Positions 14,284-21,377 of a stretch of 22,702 bases of DNA are shown in pieces. Within the stretch, counting starts at the first letter, position 1. The number at the start of each line of letters is the position of its first letter. The notes below the pieces were generated by a model that did not search any database, was not told the origin of the DNA, and saw only the letters and a program-made list of their open reading frames with translations. Origin of the DNA: an uncultured Muribaculaceae bacterium (GTDB taxonomy: Bacteria > Bacteroidota > Bacteroidia > Bacteroidales > Muribaculaceae); the NCBI GenBank assembly GCA_934663645.1, contig CAKUKR010000034.1, forward strand, positions 1 through 22,702, in the 5' to 3' direction. The translations under genes and the position numbers were made by a program.

Positions 14284-14285
14284 GT

Positions 14286-14633
14286 TCAATCCTCCGTATA
14301 TCTTGCTAAAATATTCTCCGCCACCTTGATTTCTCCCTTATATTGCTTTGTTCCTTTCTTGAGAAACGAATTTAGAAGAAGCACTCTTTTGCATTGAATG
14401 AAACTATCATGATCAATCGCAAAAAGGATGGTTCTATACTCATTCGCACTCACAGAAACACGCAACTCATAAAAGGCTGTATTCTCAAGGCTTTTCACGA
14501 ATTTATTACTAACTACATACTGAGTTCTTAAGACGTTCAATGCATAGTTGTATTTATCCCTTGTGCGGCCATCCAGCTCTGCATAAAACTCCTCAAACTC
14601 ATCAGAGAAAACGATTTCCCTTATCTTATTCAT
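14286..14633 (-). CDS. higB: HigB/RelE-family toxin (115 aa)
   Basis: The start at 14633 is chosen because the promoter -7 box lies just upstream; an in-frame ATG at 14723 would add 30 residues encoded across the promoter. The product (MNKIREIVFSDEFEEFYAEL...) has the RelE/ParE-superfamily plan. It starts with an N-terminal strand and helix, then a central strand with Leu-Arg (FYELRVSVSANEYRTILFAI, 54-73). It ends with CKRVLLLNSFLKKGTKQYKG (81-100), the conserved hydrophobic strand plus Lys-rich end seen in Gp49/HigB toxins. Family members act as ribosome-dependent mRNA endonucleases that stop growth; the exact cut site here cannot be told. The adjacent antitoxin gene and the operator-like promoter support a functional type II module. 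No frameshift or truncation is visible. Confidence 0.85.
   Translation of the reverse strand: MNKIREIVFSDEFEEFYAELDGRTRDKYNYALNVLRTQYVVSNKFVKSLENTAFYELRVSVSANEYRTILFAIDHDSFIQCKRVLLLNSFLKKGTKQYKGEIKVAENILARYTED
14290..14295 (-). promoter_or_regulatory. Shine-Dalgarno-like site of the antitoxin gene
   Basis: On the minus strand ggagga is followed by ttgaac and the start ATG at 14283, spacing 6 nt. It lies inside the last codons of the toxin gene. Its presence decides between the ATG at 14283 and the TTG at 14289. Confidence 0.6.
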
Positions 14634-14637
14634 ACTG

Positions 14638-14668
14638 CAAAAGTAAGGAATATATTCCACACCTGCAA
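14638..14668 (-). promoter_or_regulatory. Promoter of the toxin-antitoxin operon with embedded operator palindrome
   Basis: On the minus strand TTG (14668-14666), a 20-nt spacer and TACTTTTG (14645-14638) match the Bacteroidetes consensus exactly. Only four bases separate the -7 box from the toxin ATG at 14633, so the transcript is nearly or fully leaderless. A perfect 12-bp palindrome, ggaatatattcc (14647-14658), fills the spacer, which is the expected place for autorepression by the antitoxin. Confidence 0.65.
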
Positions 14669-14763
14669 GAAACAACCTGCAACTTTGCAACAATCTGGAG
14701 GCTACGTTGCTGGAGCAAAACATTTCAGCTGACGGTGTGTCAGTATTTGATACACCCCAGTGA

Positions 14764-14771
14764 TAACTTTG
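14764..14771 (+). promoter_or_regulatory. -7 element upstream of the RtcB gene
   Basis: TAACTTTG at 14764-14771 is an exact -7 consensus, 22 nt before the start codon at 14794. A TTTG at 14746-14749 is the nearest -33 candidate but its spacing of 14 nt is short, so the -33 element is uncertain. Confidence 0.5.
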
Positions 14772-14793
14772 CCGAAACTACATCTGCAACTTT

Positions 14794-16092
14794 ATGGAAA
14801 CATCTGACTACAACACAAGTGCATCACCTCAGCAGCCTATAACAATCGACGGCTATGACGTGAAGATTTTCACCCGCGACATCGAGGAAAAGGCTTTGGG
14901 ACAGATACGCGAACTGTTAGGCATCGACGTGTTTGCCGACAAGAAAATACGGATAATGCCAGACGTGCATGCCGGCGCAGGGTGTGTAATCGGATTTACC
15001 GGCAACCTCGGCGACAAGGTCATACCCAACATCGTGGGCGTAGACATAGGTTGCGGCATGAGAGTGCTTAAATTCAGGACCGGCAACAAAATAGACTTCC
15101 ACTCATTCAACAAGCTCATCAATGCCGTCATACCCTCCGGCACATGGATACGAGAGCCGAAGAGGGGGTTCAAGCAGCTCACAGGCGAGTCAATGGAGAT
15201 ATACCGCGAGGCCAAGCAGCTCACAATCGGGCTGCGCTGCCTACGCGACCTGAAGAACTCCGACCGCATCTACAAGTCGATAGGTTCGCTCGGCGGCGGC
15301 AACCATTTCATCGAGCTCGACCGCGACGACGAGGGGTGGACATACCTGGTCATACACACCGGCTCGCGCAACCTCGGCAAGCAGGTGGCTGAGATATACC
15401 AGGCCCGGGCGGTCAAGCACCTCACCGAGGGCGCGGACGAGCTGGAAGAAACCATACGCCGCACCATAGAGGAGTACAAGGCCGCAGGACGCAAGTCGGA
15501 ACTGCAGACCGTAATCAAGCGGATGAGGCGCGAATTTCGTGCCGCCGAGCCATCATTGCCCCGCGACCTGTGCTATGTAGAAGGCCCGGGGCGCGAGGAC
15601 TACCTGCACGATATGCGCATCTGCCAGCAGTGGGCTGTGCTCAACCGCCGTCTCATAGCCCTCGAGCTGATGAAATTCTTCCCATGCGCGGAAGTCGCCG
15701 AAGAGTTTGAGAGCGTTCACAACTACATTTCAGACGACAACATAATCCGTAAGGGGGCAATCTCCGCAGCCAGCGGCGAGCGGTGCATCATACCGCTCAA
15801 CATGCGCGACGGCTCGCTCATCTGCACTGGCAAGGGCAACCCCGACTGGAACTGCTCCGCGCCCCACGGCGCGGGGCGCGTGCTGAGCCGCTCGGCGGCA
15901 TACGCCCAGGTTTCGATGGAGGACTTCGCAGCCTCAATGCGCGGCATATATTCCGAGACCGTCAACGACTTCACACGCGACGAATCGCCCATGGCATACA
16001 AGCCCGCCGACGAAATCATCGCCAACATCGGCCCGACAGCAACCATAGACACGATAATCCGCCCGATATTCAACTTCAAGGCCTCGAAATGA
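14794..16092 (+). CDS. rtcB: RtcB-family RNA ligase (432 aa)
   Basis: RtcB joins RNA ends carrying 2',3'-cyclic or 3'-phosphate to 5'-OH ends, using GTP and Mn2+ and passing through a His-GMP intermediate. The signature motifs appear in order: PDVHAGAG (56-63), VGVDIGCGM (81-89, metal-binding Asp84 and Cys87), GGGNHFIEL (167-175, His171), HTGSRNLGKQ (188-197, His188), RKGAIS (319-324) and SAPHGAGRVLSR (355-366, His358 as the likely guanylylated residue). Length is close to the family norm of about 400-480. It has its own promoter and is divergent from the HigBA toxin module, about 160 bases apart. No archease-like or RtcA gene is beside it. In tRNA-intron-poor bacteria RtcB is mostly an RNA repair enzyme, which makes the neighbour toxin interesting. 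No defect is visible. Confidence 0.93.
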   Translation: METSDYNTSASPQQPITIDGYDVKIFTRDIEEKALGQIRELLGIDVFADKKIRIMPDVHAGAGCVIGFTGNLGDKVIPNIVGVDIGCGMRVLKFRTGNKIDFHSFNKLINAVIPSGTWIREPKRGFKQLTGESMEIYREAKQLTIGLRCLRDLKNSDRIYKSIGSLGGGNHFIELDRDDEGWTYLVIHTGSRNLGKQVAEIYQARAVKHLTEGADELEETIRRTIEEYKAAGRKSELQTVIKRMRREFRAAEPSLPRDLCYVEGPGREDYLHDMRICQQWAVLNRRLIALELMKFFPCAEVAEEFESVHNYISDDNIIRKGAISAASGERCIIPLNMRDGSLICTGKGNPDWNCSAPHGAGRVLSRSAAYAQVSMEDFAASMRGIYSETVNDFTRDESPMAYKPADEIIANIGPTATIDTIIRPIFNFKASK

Positions 16093-16148
16093 CGCTTGCC
16101 GACTGAACATTTGTGCGGACTGGGCGTGCGTATGATGAATTATTTGAT

Positions 16149-16156
16149 TAATTTTG
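16149..16156 (+). promoter_or_regulatory. -7 element upstream of the FtsB/DivIC-like gene
   Basis: TAATTTTG is an exact match to TAnnTTTG. It lies 56 nt before the start codon at 16213, after the RtcB stop at 16092. I could not find a -33 element at the right distance, so confidence is moderate. Confidence 0.45.
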
Positions 16157-16212
16157 CAGTGTGAACTGGTGTCGCCTGTCACATAGCACGGCGGCAAACG
16201 AACTGACTGCAG

Positions 16213-16539
16213 ATGGGGGTCAAGAAAAATCTGAAGAAACTGGCGTTCTGGCTTCGGAGAAAATCCCGCTTGCCGATGCTGATTGTCATGGCCATATTCG
16301 TGGTCATGCTCATCTTCAACGACGACACCTCCGTTTCCGTCAGCATGAGATACCAAGATGAAATAAATGCTCTGCAGGAGCAGATACGCATCACTGCCGA
16401 CAGCGCGCAGTATTACAGGCAGAAGCGCGAGGCGATAGAGGCCGGGCGCAACGAGCTGGAACACCTCGCCCGCGAGCGGTTCAACATGCAGCGTCCTACG
16501 GAGGATGTATACATCGTGACCGAAAAGGACGAGAAATGA
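16213..16539 (+). CDS. FtsB/DivIC-family septum formation protein (108 aa)
   Basis: A small bitopic membrane protein with a basic cytoplasmic N-terminus (MGVKKNLKKLAFWLRRKSRL), one transmembrane helix (about 21-36, PMLIVMAIFVVMLIF), then a periplasmic coiled coil (about 44-88, SMRYQDEINALQEQIR with heptad spacing). A conserved end motif follows, LARERFNMQRPTEDVYIV (85-102), matching the family's L-x-x-x-A-R-E-x-x-x-M-x-x-x-x-E-x-x-(F/Y)-x-(I/V). Family members form a complex with FtsL and FtsQ in the divisome and help activate septal peptidoglycan synthesis. Length is normal for the family. The stop overlaps the start of the next gene (ATGA, 16536-16539), so the two are probably co-translated. 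Which Bacteroidetes paralogue (FtsB or DivIC) it represents is not decided here, so no symbol is given. Confidence 0.88.
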   Translation: MGVKKNLKKLAFWLRRKSRLPMLIVMAIFVVMLIFNDDTSVSVSMRYQDEINALQEQIRITADSAQYYRQKREAIEAGRNELEHLARERFNMQRPTEDVYIVTEKDEK

Positions 16540-17045
16540 CCAGACGAGCCGACAATGAAACACCCGTACCGATGAAAAAGAACAACAATGACGGCGGCAA
16601 AGCAGCGATGCCCCTGCCGAAAAAACGCAAGATAGCAGACAACGTGGCTATGCTCGGGCTGCTCGTTCTGGCAGTGGCAATAGCCATGCCGATAGCCACG
16701 CTCGAATCGCCGGAGACGCTCGCGCCATGGAAGTGGGTGTATGCCGCCGGCGCAATCATCTATACCGCTGCGCGTTGCGTCAACGTGTCAGCGCCCGGCG
16801 ACAGCAAGCGGCTGCGCCGGCTGCGCCGCATGCAAGCGTGGGGCGGCATCGCGTTCATCATCGCCGGCGCATTCTGGTTCTACTACGAGCAGCGGCTCGG
16901 CGCAATGGGCGGCGGCGCACTCGCGATACTGAACAACACCATCCTATTCACCCTCGTGGGCGCGATGCTGCAGATAGTGTCCGTATGGATGATATACGCC
17001 CGTGAGAAAAAGGAAAGCCGCAACAACGGGACGACACTCGACTAA
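16536..17045 (+). CDS. Four-helix integral membrane protein of unknown function (169 aa)
   Basis: A 35-residue polar, Lys/Asn-rich N-terminal region precedes four hydrophobic segments at about 36-55 (NVAMLGLLVLAVAIAMPIA), 65-82 (WKWVYAAGAIIYTAARCV), 101-117 (AWGGIAFIIAGAFWFYY) and 130-153 (ILNNTILFTLVGAMLQIV). The loop between helices 2 and 3 (GDSKRLRRLRRMQ) is strongly basic and so cytoplasmic, which places both termini in the cytoplasm as well. I do not recognise a named family. It overlaps the FtsB/DivIC-like gene by four bases, a constant-looking coupling that suggests a cell-envelope or division role. Met13 is an alternative start. Confidence 0.75.
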   Translation: MTRRADNETPVPMKKNNNDGGKAAMPLPKKRKIADNVAMLGLLVLAVAIAMPIATLESPETLAPWKWVYAAGAIIYTAARCVNVSAPGDSKRLRRLRRMQAWGGIAFIIAGAFWFYYEQRLGAMGGGALAILNNTILFTLVGAMLQIVSVWMIYAREKKESRNNGTTLD

Positions 17046-17069
17046 TTATGTTTTTTTAGGCGTGATGAA

Positions 17070-17100
17070 TTGCGCATAGCCGCCAGTTGATGTAACTTTG
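17070..17100 (+). promoter_or_regulatory. Promoter of coaX
   Basis: TTG (17070-17072), a 20-nt spacer and TAACTTTG (17093-17100) match the Bacteroidetes consensus exactly. Only seven bases separate the -7 box from the ATG at 17108, so the mRNA is probably leaderless or nearly so. Confidence 0.65.
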
Positions 17101-17107
17101 TGAACTG

Positions 17108-17842
17108 ATGAGGAAAATTCTCACGATAGACCACGGCAACAGCTCTGTGAAAGTGAATGTATACGAAGGCTCAGGCGATGTCACGAGCCTGCGCATGGAG
17201 GAGCTGTGCATCGAGGCTGTCGCTGAACTGGTGGAGCGCGTGCGTCCCGACGGCATCGTCTATGCCGCCGTCGGCAGGACAGATGCCCGTATGCTGGAAT
17301 CCGTGAGCCGCCTAGACGGCAACGTGCTGGTGGTCACACACGCCACGCCGCTGCCGATAGGCATAGCCTACGGCACTCCCGGCACTCTCGGCCTCGACCG
17401 TGTTGCCGCAGCAGTGGCTGCCGCAGCGATGTTCCCAGGCGAGACGCTGCTGGTGGCTGACGCCGGCACTGCGCTGACCGCCGACATCGTGTCGGCTGAC
17501 GGCGTTTTCATGGGAGGCAACATCTCCGCAGGTGTACGATTGCGCCTCGACAGCCTAGCGAGCCACACGGCGCAGCTGCCCCGTGTGCTGCCGGAAGGGC
17601 GGCTGCCGATATACGGCAAGGACACGGAGACCGCATTGCGGTGCGGCGCGGTGCGCGGCGCCGCAGCAGAAATAGCATACACAGCCACTGCCGGACAGTG
17701 CAGCCGCATCGTCCTCACCGGAGGCGACGCAGCACTCGTGGCAAATGCCCTGTGCCAGATGACCAGCATGCCGCTGGACTCAGTCGACGACCTCGTCGGC
17801 AAAGGACTTTTAAGAATTTACGAACACAATGAAGATAACTAA
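17108..17842 (+). CDS. coaX: Type III pantothenate kinase
   Basis: CoaX phosphorylates pantothenate to 4'-phosphopantothenate using ATP, the first step of coenzyme A synthesis, in the cytoplasm. Recognised by the ASKHA-type phosphate loop IDHGNSSVK (7-15, with Asp8), GTPGTLGLDRVAAAVAA (89-105), the catalytic-site strand LLVADAGTALTADIV (114-128, Asp118), GGNISAGVRLRLDSL followed by ASHTAQLP (136-158), and IVLTGGDAAL (201-210). Length of 244 residues is normal for the family. All three ATPase motifs are intact. It has its own promoter and begins a close-packed run; the stop at 17842 lies 14 bases inside the next gene. No type I or II kinase is in the window. Confidence 0.93.
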   Translation: MRKILTIDHGNSSVKVNVYEGSGDVTSLRMEELCIEAVAELVERVRPDGIVYAAVGRTDARMLESVSRLDGNVLVVTHATPLPIGIAYGTPGTLGLDRVAAAVAAAAMFPGETLLVADAGTALTADIVSADGVFMGGNISAGVRLRLDSLASHTAQLPRVLPEGRLPIYGKDTETALRCGAVRGAAAEIAYTATAGQCSRIVLTGGDAALVANALCQMTSMPLDSVDDLVGKGLLRIYEHNEDN

Positions 17843-19094
17843 GACATATATCCTCCTGATGTGCATCATCGCCGCAGCCGCCGGCACGGCAGATGCGCAA
17901 GTCACCACCTCGCCATACTCCATGTACGGCTACGGCATACTCAGCGACCACGCCACTTCCGCGCAACGGCAAATGGGCACCATAGGCTACGCCATGCGCT
18001 CCGGACGGCAGATCAACGTCATGAACCCGGCTTCATACGCCGGCATGGACTCGCTCACATTCCTCTGGGACATAGGAGCTGACATCAGTTTCATACACTC
18101 GCAGGAAGGCTCATACAAGGAGAACTCCACTGGCGGCGGCCTCGACTACCTGACCATGCAGTTCCCGCTCTCCAAACATTTCGGAGGCTCTGTCGGACTG
18201 CTGCCAGTATCGTCGGTGGGCTATGCCTTCGGCAACGAGATAAAGCACGGCACAATGGAGAACCAGGGTTCGGGCGGCCTCAACCTCCTCTACTTCGGCC
18301 TTGCCGCCAACTACTACGGCATCGGCATCGGCGCGAACATCTCCTACCGTTTCGGCAACATCATCAACGATGTGTACTCCACCCCGGAGGGCTCGGGACG
18401 CACACTCTTTGAACACGTCATGCAAGTACGCGACTGGGACATCAACATAGGACTGCAATACACCCTCGGGCTGACCAAGGCCGACCGCGTGACACTCGGC
18501 GTGACATACACGCCCCGCAAGTCATTCCTAGGCAAAACGTGGGTGACAAACCAGAACCTCGGCGACAACACCTCCAAGCCCGACACCGTGGCATACATGC
18601 GCATGAAAGGCAGCTACTACCAGCCGCACACCATAGGCGCGGGCATCAACTACACCCACGCTCGCCAGTCGCGATTCATGGTCGAGGCCGACTTCACATA
18701 CCAAAACTGGAAAGACGCGCCATACTCCCCGCTCTATGACGACAAGGGGAACACCGTCTTCCAAGGCATGGAGTTCAACGACCGATACAAGGTGGCTGTC
18801 GGAGGCGAATATGTTCCCAAACTGCGCGGGCGGTACCTGCAGCGCGTGGCATACCGCTTCGGCGGATACTACTCGCGTGACTACCTCAACATACGCGGCA
18901 ACAACGTCAAGGAATACGGTCTGTCCTGCGGCTTCGGCTTCCCGACACCCGAAGGACGAACGGTCATCAACCTCGGCTTCGACTGGAAGCACCGCATGAC
19001 CTCGCCCACTTCGCTCATATCCGAAAACTATTTCAACATCACGCTGGGCGTCAACTTCAACGAGCTGTGGTTCTACCAGCGCAAGATTAAGTAA
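17829..19094 (+). CDS. Outer-membrane beta-barrel protein (421 aa)
   Basis: The start overlaps the coaX end by 14 bases. A signal peptide is clear (MKITKTYILLMCIIAAAAGTADA, cleavage after about residue 23). The mature part begins with VTTSPYSMYGYGILSD and the motif SGRQINVMNPASYAGMDSLTFLWDIG. It then alternates polar and aromatic residues in strands such as GIGANISYRFGNII, NIGLQYTLGLTKADRVTLGV and FMVEADFTYQNW, ending NFNELWFYQRKIK. This is the pattern of a 12-14 stranded outer-membrane barrel of FadL-like type common in Bacteroidetes. The solute is not known. Its place between coaX and lptC is shared with many Bacteroidales genomes as far as I recall, which suggests a conserved envelope operon. 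Confidence 0.85.
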   Translation: MKITKTYILLMCIIAAAAGTADAQVTTSPYSMYGYGILSDHATSAQRQMGTIGYAMRSGRQINVMNPASYAGMDSLTFLWDIGADISFIHSQEGSYKENSTGGGLDYLTMQFPLSKHFGGSVGLLPVSSVGYAFGNEIKHGTMENQGSGGLNLLYFGLAANYYGIGIGANISYRFGNIINDVYSTPEGSGRTLFEHVMQVRDWDINIGLQYTLGLTKADRVTLGVTYTPRKSFLGKTWVTNQNLGDNTSKPDTVAYMRMKGSYYQPHTIGAGINYTHARQSRFMVEADFTYQNWKDAPYSPLYDDKGNTVFQGMEFNDRYKVAVGGEYVPKLRGRYLQRVAYRFGGYYSRDYLNIRGNNVKEYGLSCGFGFPTPEGRTVINLGFDWKHRMTSPTSLISENYFNITLGVNFNELWFYQRKIK

Positions 19095-19117
19095 CCCGAG
19101 GCTCTCGCAGCTACGCA

Positions 19118-19795
19118 ATGCTCTTTCGCGCCGCATACAAGTCCGCGTGCCGGGCTTTCTCTCCCGCACACCTCCCCGTGGCAATGATGCTCGCCGTCAT
19201 CGCTCTAGCATCATGCCACCAGGGGAAGAAGGTGGACGTGGCAGCTTCTATCAACCCCAAGAAGATGCCTACAATGACAACAAAAAACGTAGTCACGTTC
19301 ATCTCCGACTCCGGCATAATACAGTACAAGATCGTCTCCCCCCTCTGGCTGGTATACAACGAACGCGACACTCCGTACTGGTCCTTCCCAAAGGGGCTGT
19401 ACCTGCAGAAATTTGACCGCAACTACAAGAAAATTGCCTCTGTGGCAGCCGACTCCGCCAAGTTCTACTCCGACCAGAAGCTGTGGCAGCTCGACGGCAA
19501 CGTCGAGCTGGAACGCCTCCCCGGCGACCTGTTCCTGACACAGCAGCTCTTCTGGAACGAGCGTGAACACAAGATATACTCCGACTCGTTCATCCACATC
19601 AAGACGACCCAGCACATGCTAGAGGGGTACGGCTTCGTGTCAAACGACCGCCTTACGGACTACCGCATAATACGTCCATCCGGCATGTTCCCATTCAACA
19701 AGGACGCGCAGCCCGCAGCCACGCCCGTACCGCCGCAAGCAGCTGCCGCCGGCGGACCGGCGATAGCCCCGGCGACGCCCTCCGCAGCGCCTTGA
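19118..19795 (+). CDS. lptC: LPS export ABC transporter periplasmic protein LptC (225 aa)
   Basis: LptC takes lipopolysaccharide from the LptBFG transporter in the inner membrane and hands it to the periplasmic LptA bridge. Unlike the E. coli protein, this one has a lipobox: LAVIALASC with Cys33 after a long n-region, so lipid anchoring is predicted (Met23 or Met24 are alternative starts that would shorten that n-region). The following body (residues 60-190) has the family's beta-jelly-roll strands: YKIVSPLWLVYNERDTPYWS, then FPKGLYLQKFD, ASVAADSAKFYSDQKLWQL, NVELERLPGDLFLTQQLFWN and SFIHIKTTQHMLEGYGFVSN. These match the Bacteroidetes LptC pattern. A Pro/Ala-rich tail (about 198-225) is not part of the core fold. 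It lies 23 bases after the barrel gene in one run. Confidence 0.85.
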   Translation: MLFRAAYKSACRAFSPAHLPVAMMLAVIALASCHQGKKVDVAASINPKKMPTMTTKNVVTFISDSGIIQYKIVSPLWLVYNERDTPYWSFPKGLYLQKFDRNYKKIASVAADSAKFYSDQKLWQLDGNVELERLPGDLFLTQQLFWNEREHKIYSDSFIHIKTTQHMLEGYGFVSNDRLTDYRIIRPSGMFPFNKDAQPAATPVPPQAAAAGGPAIAPATPSAAP

Positions 19796-19852
19796 CACGG
19801 TCACGACACATCTCCCCCATCACGAAAACAAAACACGCATCAACACACTACA

Positions 19853-21121
19853 ATGGAACTACAACTCACCTCAGCAATACTGATAACAATAATCGCAATA
19901 CTGTTCTCCGGCCTGTTCTCCGGCACAGAGATTGCCTTCGTGCAATCCTCCAAAGTGCGCATGGAGATAGAGACTTCACGCGGAGGAATAGTCAACCGCA
20001 TACTCCGCAGGTTCTACCACAACGAAGACACGTTCATCTCAACGCTCCTCGTGGGCAACAACGTCGTCCTCGTAATATACGGCATCGCCATATCCGCTAT
20101 AATCAACCCTTGGCTTAACGACTGGTTCCAGAACGATGCAGCAGTACTGATAGTCAACACTATAGCCTCAACGCTAATCATCCTGTTCACCGGCGAGTTC
20201 ATGCCCAAAATCACATTCCGCATCAACCCCAACTTAACCATGCGCCTCATCGCGCTCCCCGTATACATCATATACCTGGTGCTCTACCCCGTCTCTGCGC
20301 TCATCTCGCACATCTCGCTGGGACTGATGAAGCTCCTCGGCATAGAACCCGCCAACGCCAAGCCCGGGCGGCTCACCGTTGAGCAGCTCGATGACTACAT
20401 ACAGCAGAGCCTCGCCGGCCGAGCAGACACAGAAGAGATAGACAGCGAAGTGAAGATATTCCGCAACGCAATAGACTTCAAGGACACGCAGATAGAAGAG
20501 TGCATGATACCGCGCAACGAGATCGTCGCCGTTGACCTCGAAAGCACCTCGCGCAGCGAGCTAGTCAACACGTTCTCCTCAACCGGCCTGTCAAAAATAG
20601 TCGTATACCGCCGGGACATCGACGACATAGTCGGATACATACACGTCTCCGAACTGTTCAAGGCTGACACCAACTGGCGAGACCGCATCAAGCCCGTAAT
20701 CTTCACCCCAATGTCAATGCTCGCCAACAAGATGATGCGACGCATGCTTGCCGAAAAACGCTCCGTCGTAATCGTCATCGACGAGTTCGGAGGCACTGCA
20801 GGCCTCGTCACACTCGAAGACCTCGTAGAGGAAATCTGCGGCGAATTTGAAGACGAACACGACAAGAAACGCCTCATCGCACGACAGACCGGCGAAAACG
20901 AATACGAGTTTGCCGGACGTGTCGAAATCGAGCAAATCAACGAGCAGTTCCACCTCGGCATACCAGAAAACGAACACTACCACACTCTCGCCGGATACAT
21001 ACTCGAAACACGAGGCGAGCTGCCCCGCGTCAACGACACATTCACAATAGGAGACCTTTCATTCACCGTGCTGCGAATGTCTGCCACCAAGATTAAACTA
21101 CTGCGTGTCAGACGTGTCTGA
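19853..21121 (+). CDS. CorC/HlyC-family membrane protein with CBS domains, GldE-like (422 aa)
   Basis: Domains in order: DUF21/CNNM-like membrane domain with about four helices (1-160), containing SGLFSGTEIAFVQSSKVR (19-36) and the GNN motif at 68-70. A CBS-domain pair follows (about 205-330), with FKDTQIEECMIPRNEIVAVD (209-228). Next is the conserved DEFGGTAGLVTLEDLVEEI (310-328) and a C-terminal CorC_HlyC domain (340-422, YEFAGRVEIEQINEQF ... YHTLAGYILETRGELP). Family members are linked to Mg2+/Co2+ efflux and, in gliding Bacteroidetes, a paralogue is called GldE. The function here is inferred only to family level. Length and motifs are intact. It follows lptC by 57 bases and probably ends the run that starts at coaX. 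Confidence 0.9.
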   Translation: MELQLTSAILITIIAILFSGLFSGTEIAFVQSSKVRMEIETSRGGIVNRILRRFYHNEDTFISTLLVGNNVVLVIYGIAISAIINPWLNDWFQNDAAVLIVNTIASTLIILFTGEFMPKITFRINPNLTMRLIALPVYIIYLVLYPVSALISHISLGLMKLLGIEPANAKPGRLTVEQLDDYIQQSLAGRADTEEIDSEVKIFRNAIDFKDTQIEECMIPRNEIVAVDLESTSRSELVNTFSSTGLSKIVVYRRDIDDIVGYIHVSELFKADTNWRDRIKPVIFTPMSMLANKMMRRMLAEKRSVVIVIDEFGGTAGLVTLEDLVEEICGEFEDEHDKKRLIARQTGENEYEFAGRVEIEQINEQFHLGIPENEHYHTLAGYILETRGELPRVNDTFTIGDLSFTVLRMSATKIKLLRVRRV

Positions 21122-21204
21122 CATATACTCCGATTTGACACGAACAAATATACTGAACGACAGCGCAATAATCCATAAGCAACGCCGTTTGGCATATAAA
21201 CACC

Positions 21205-21237
21205 TGGCAAACCCGCCATTTGGAACGGGAATTGCCA
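21205..21237 (+). other. Hairpin in the leader region of the sigma-factor gene
   Basis: tggcaa (21205-21210) pairs with ttgcca (21232-21237), and cccg (21212-21215) with cggg (21226-21229), around the loop ccatttggaa. It lies 83 bases after the CorC-like gene and 140 bases before the sigma-factor start. No T tract follows, so a terminator is doubtful; an RNA processing site or leader structure is possible. The rest of the 256-base gap (21122-21377) shows no gene and no clear -7/-33 pair. Confidence 0.45.
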
Positions 21238-21377
21238 CCGCAAAAACGAAAACCAACGGCATCTGCCAGCCCGACAGCCGGCAGGTCCGAAAGACAAACT
21301 ACAACTAATCGAAGTGGAAGATTGCGAAAGCTTTGTCCACAGGCAAACAAAACAACAACACTTAAAGCAATCACATC

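Noticed and set aside
14284..14289. TTG start of the antitoxin overlapping the toxin stop
   Set aside because: The ATG at 14283 has a Shine-Dalgarno-like ggagga six bases upstream; the TTG would only add two residues.
14634..14723. 30-codon N-terminal extension of the toxin
   Set aside because: It would include the exact promoter and its palindrome, and the family usually starts at the M-N-K-I-x-x-I-x-F-S segment.
17625..17650. A partial ggacacgg match to the REP unit inside coaX
   Set aside because: Only eight bases agree, the palindrome is absent, and it is within conserved coding sequence.
18528..19184. 218-codon minus-strand frame opposite the outer-membrane barrel gene
   Set aside because: The plus-strand gene has a signal peptide and clear beta-barrel pattern; the reverse frame shows no domain.
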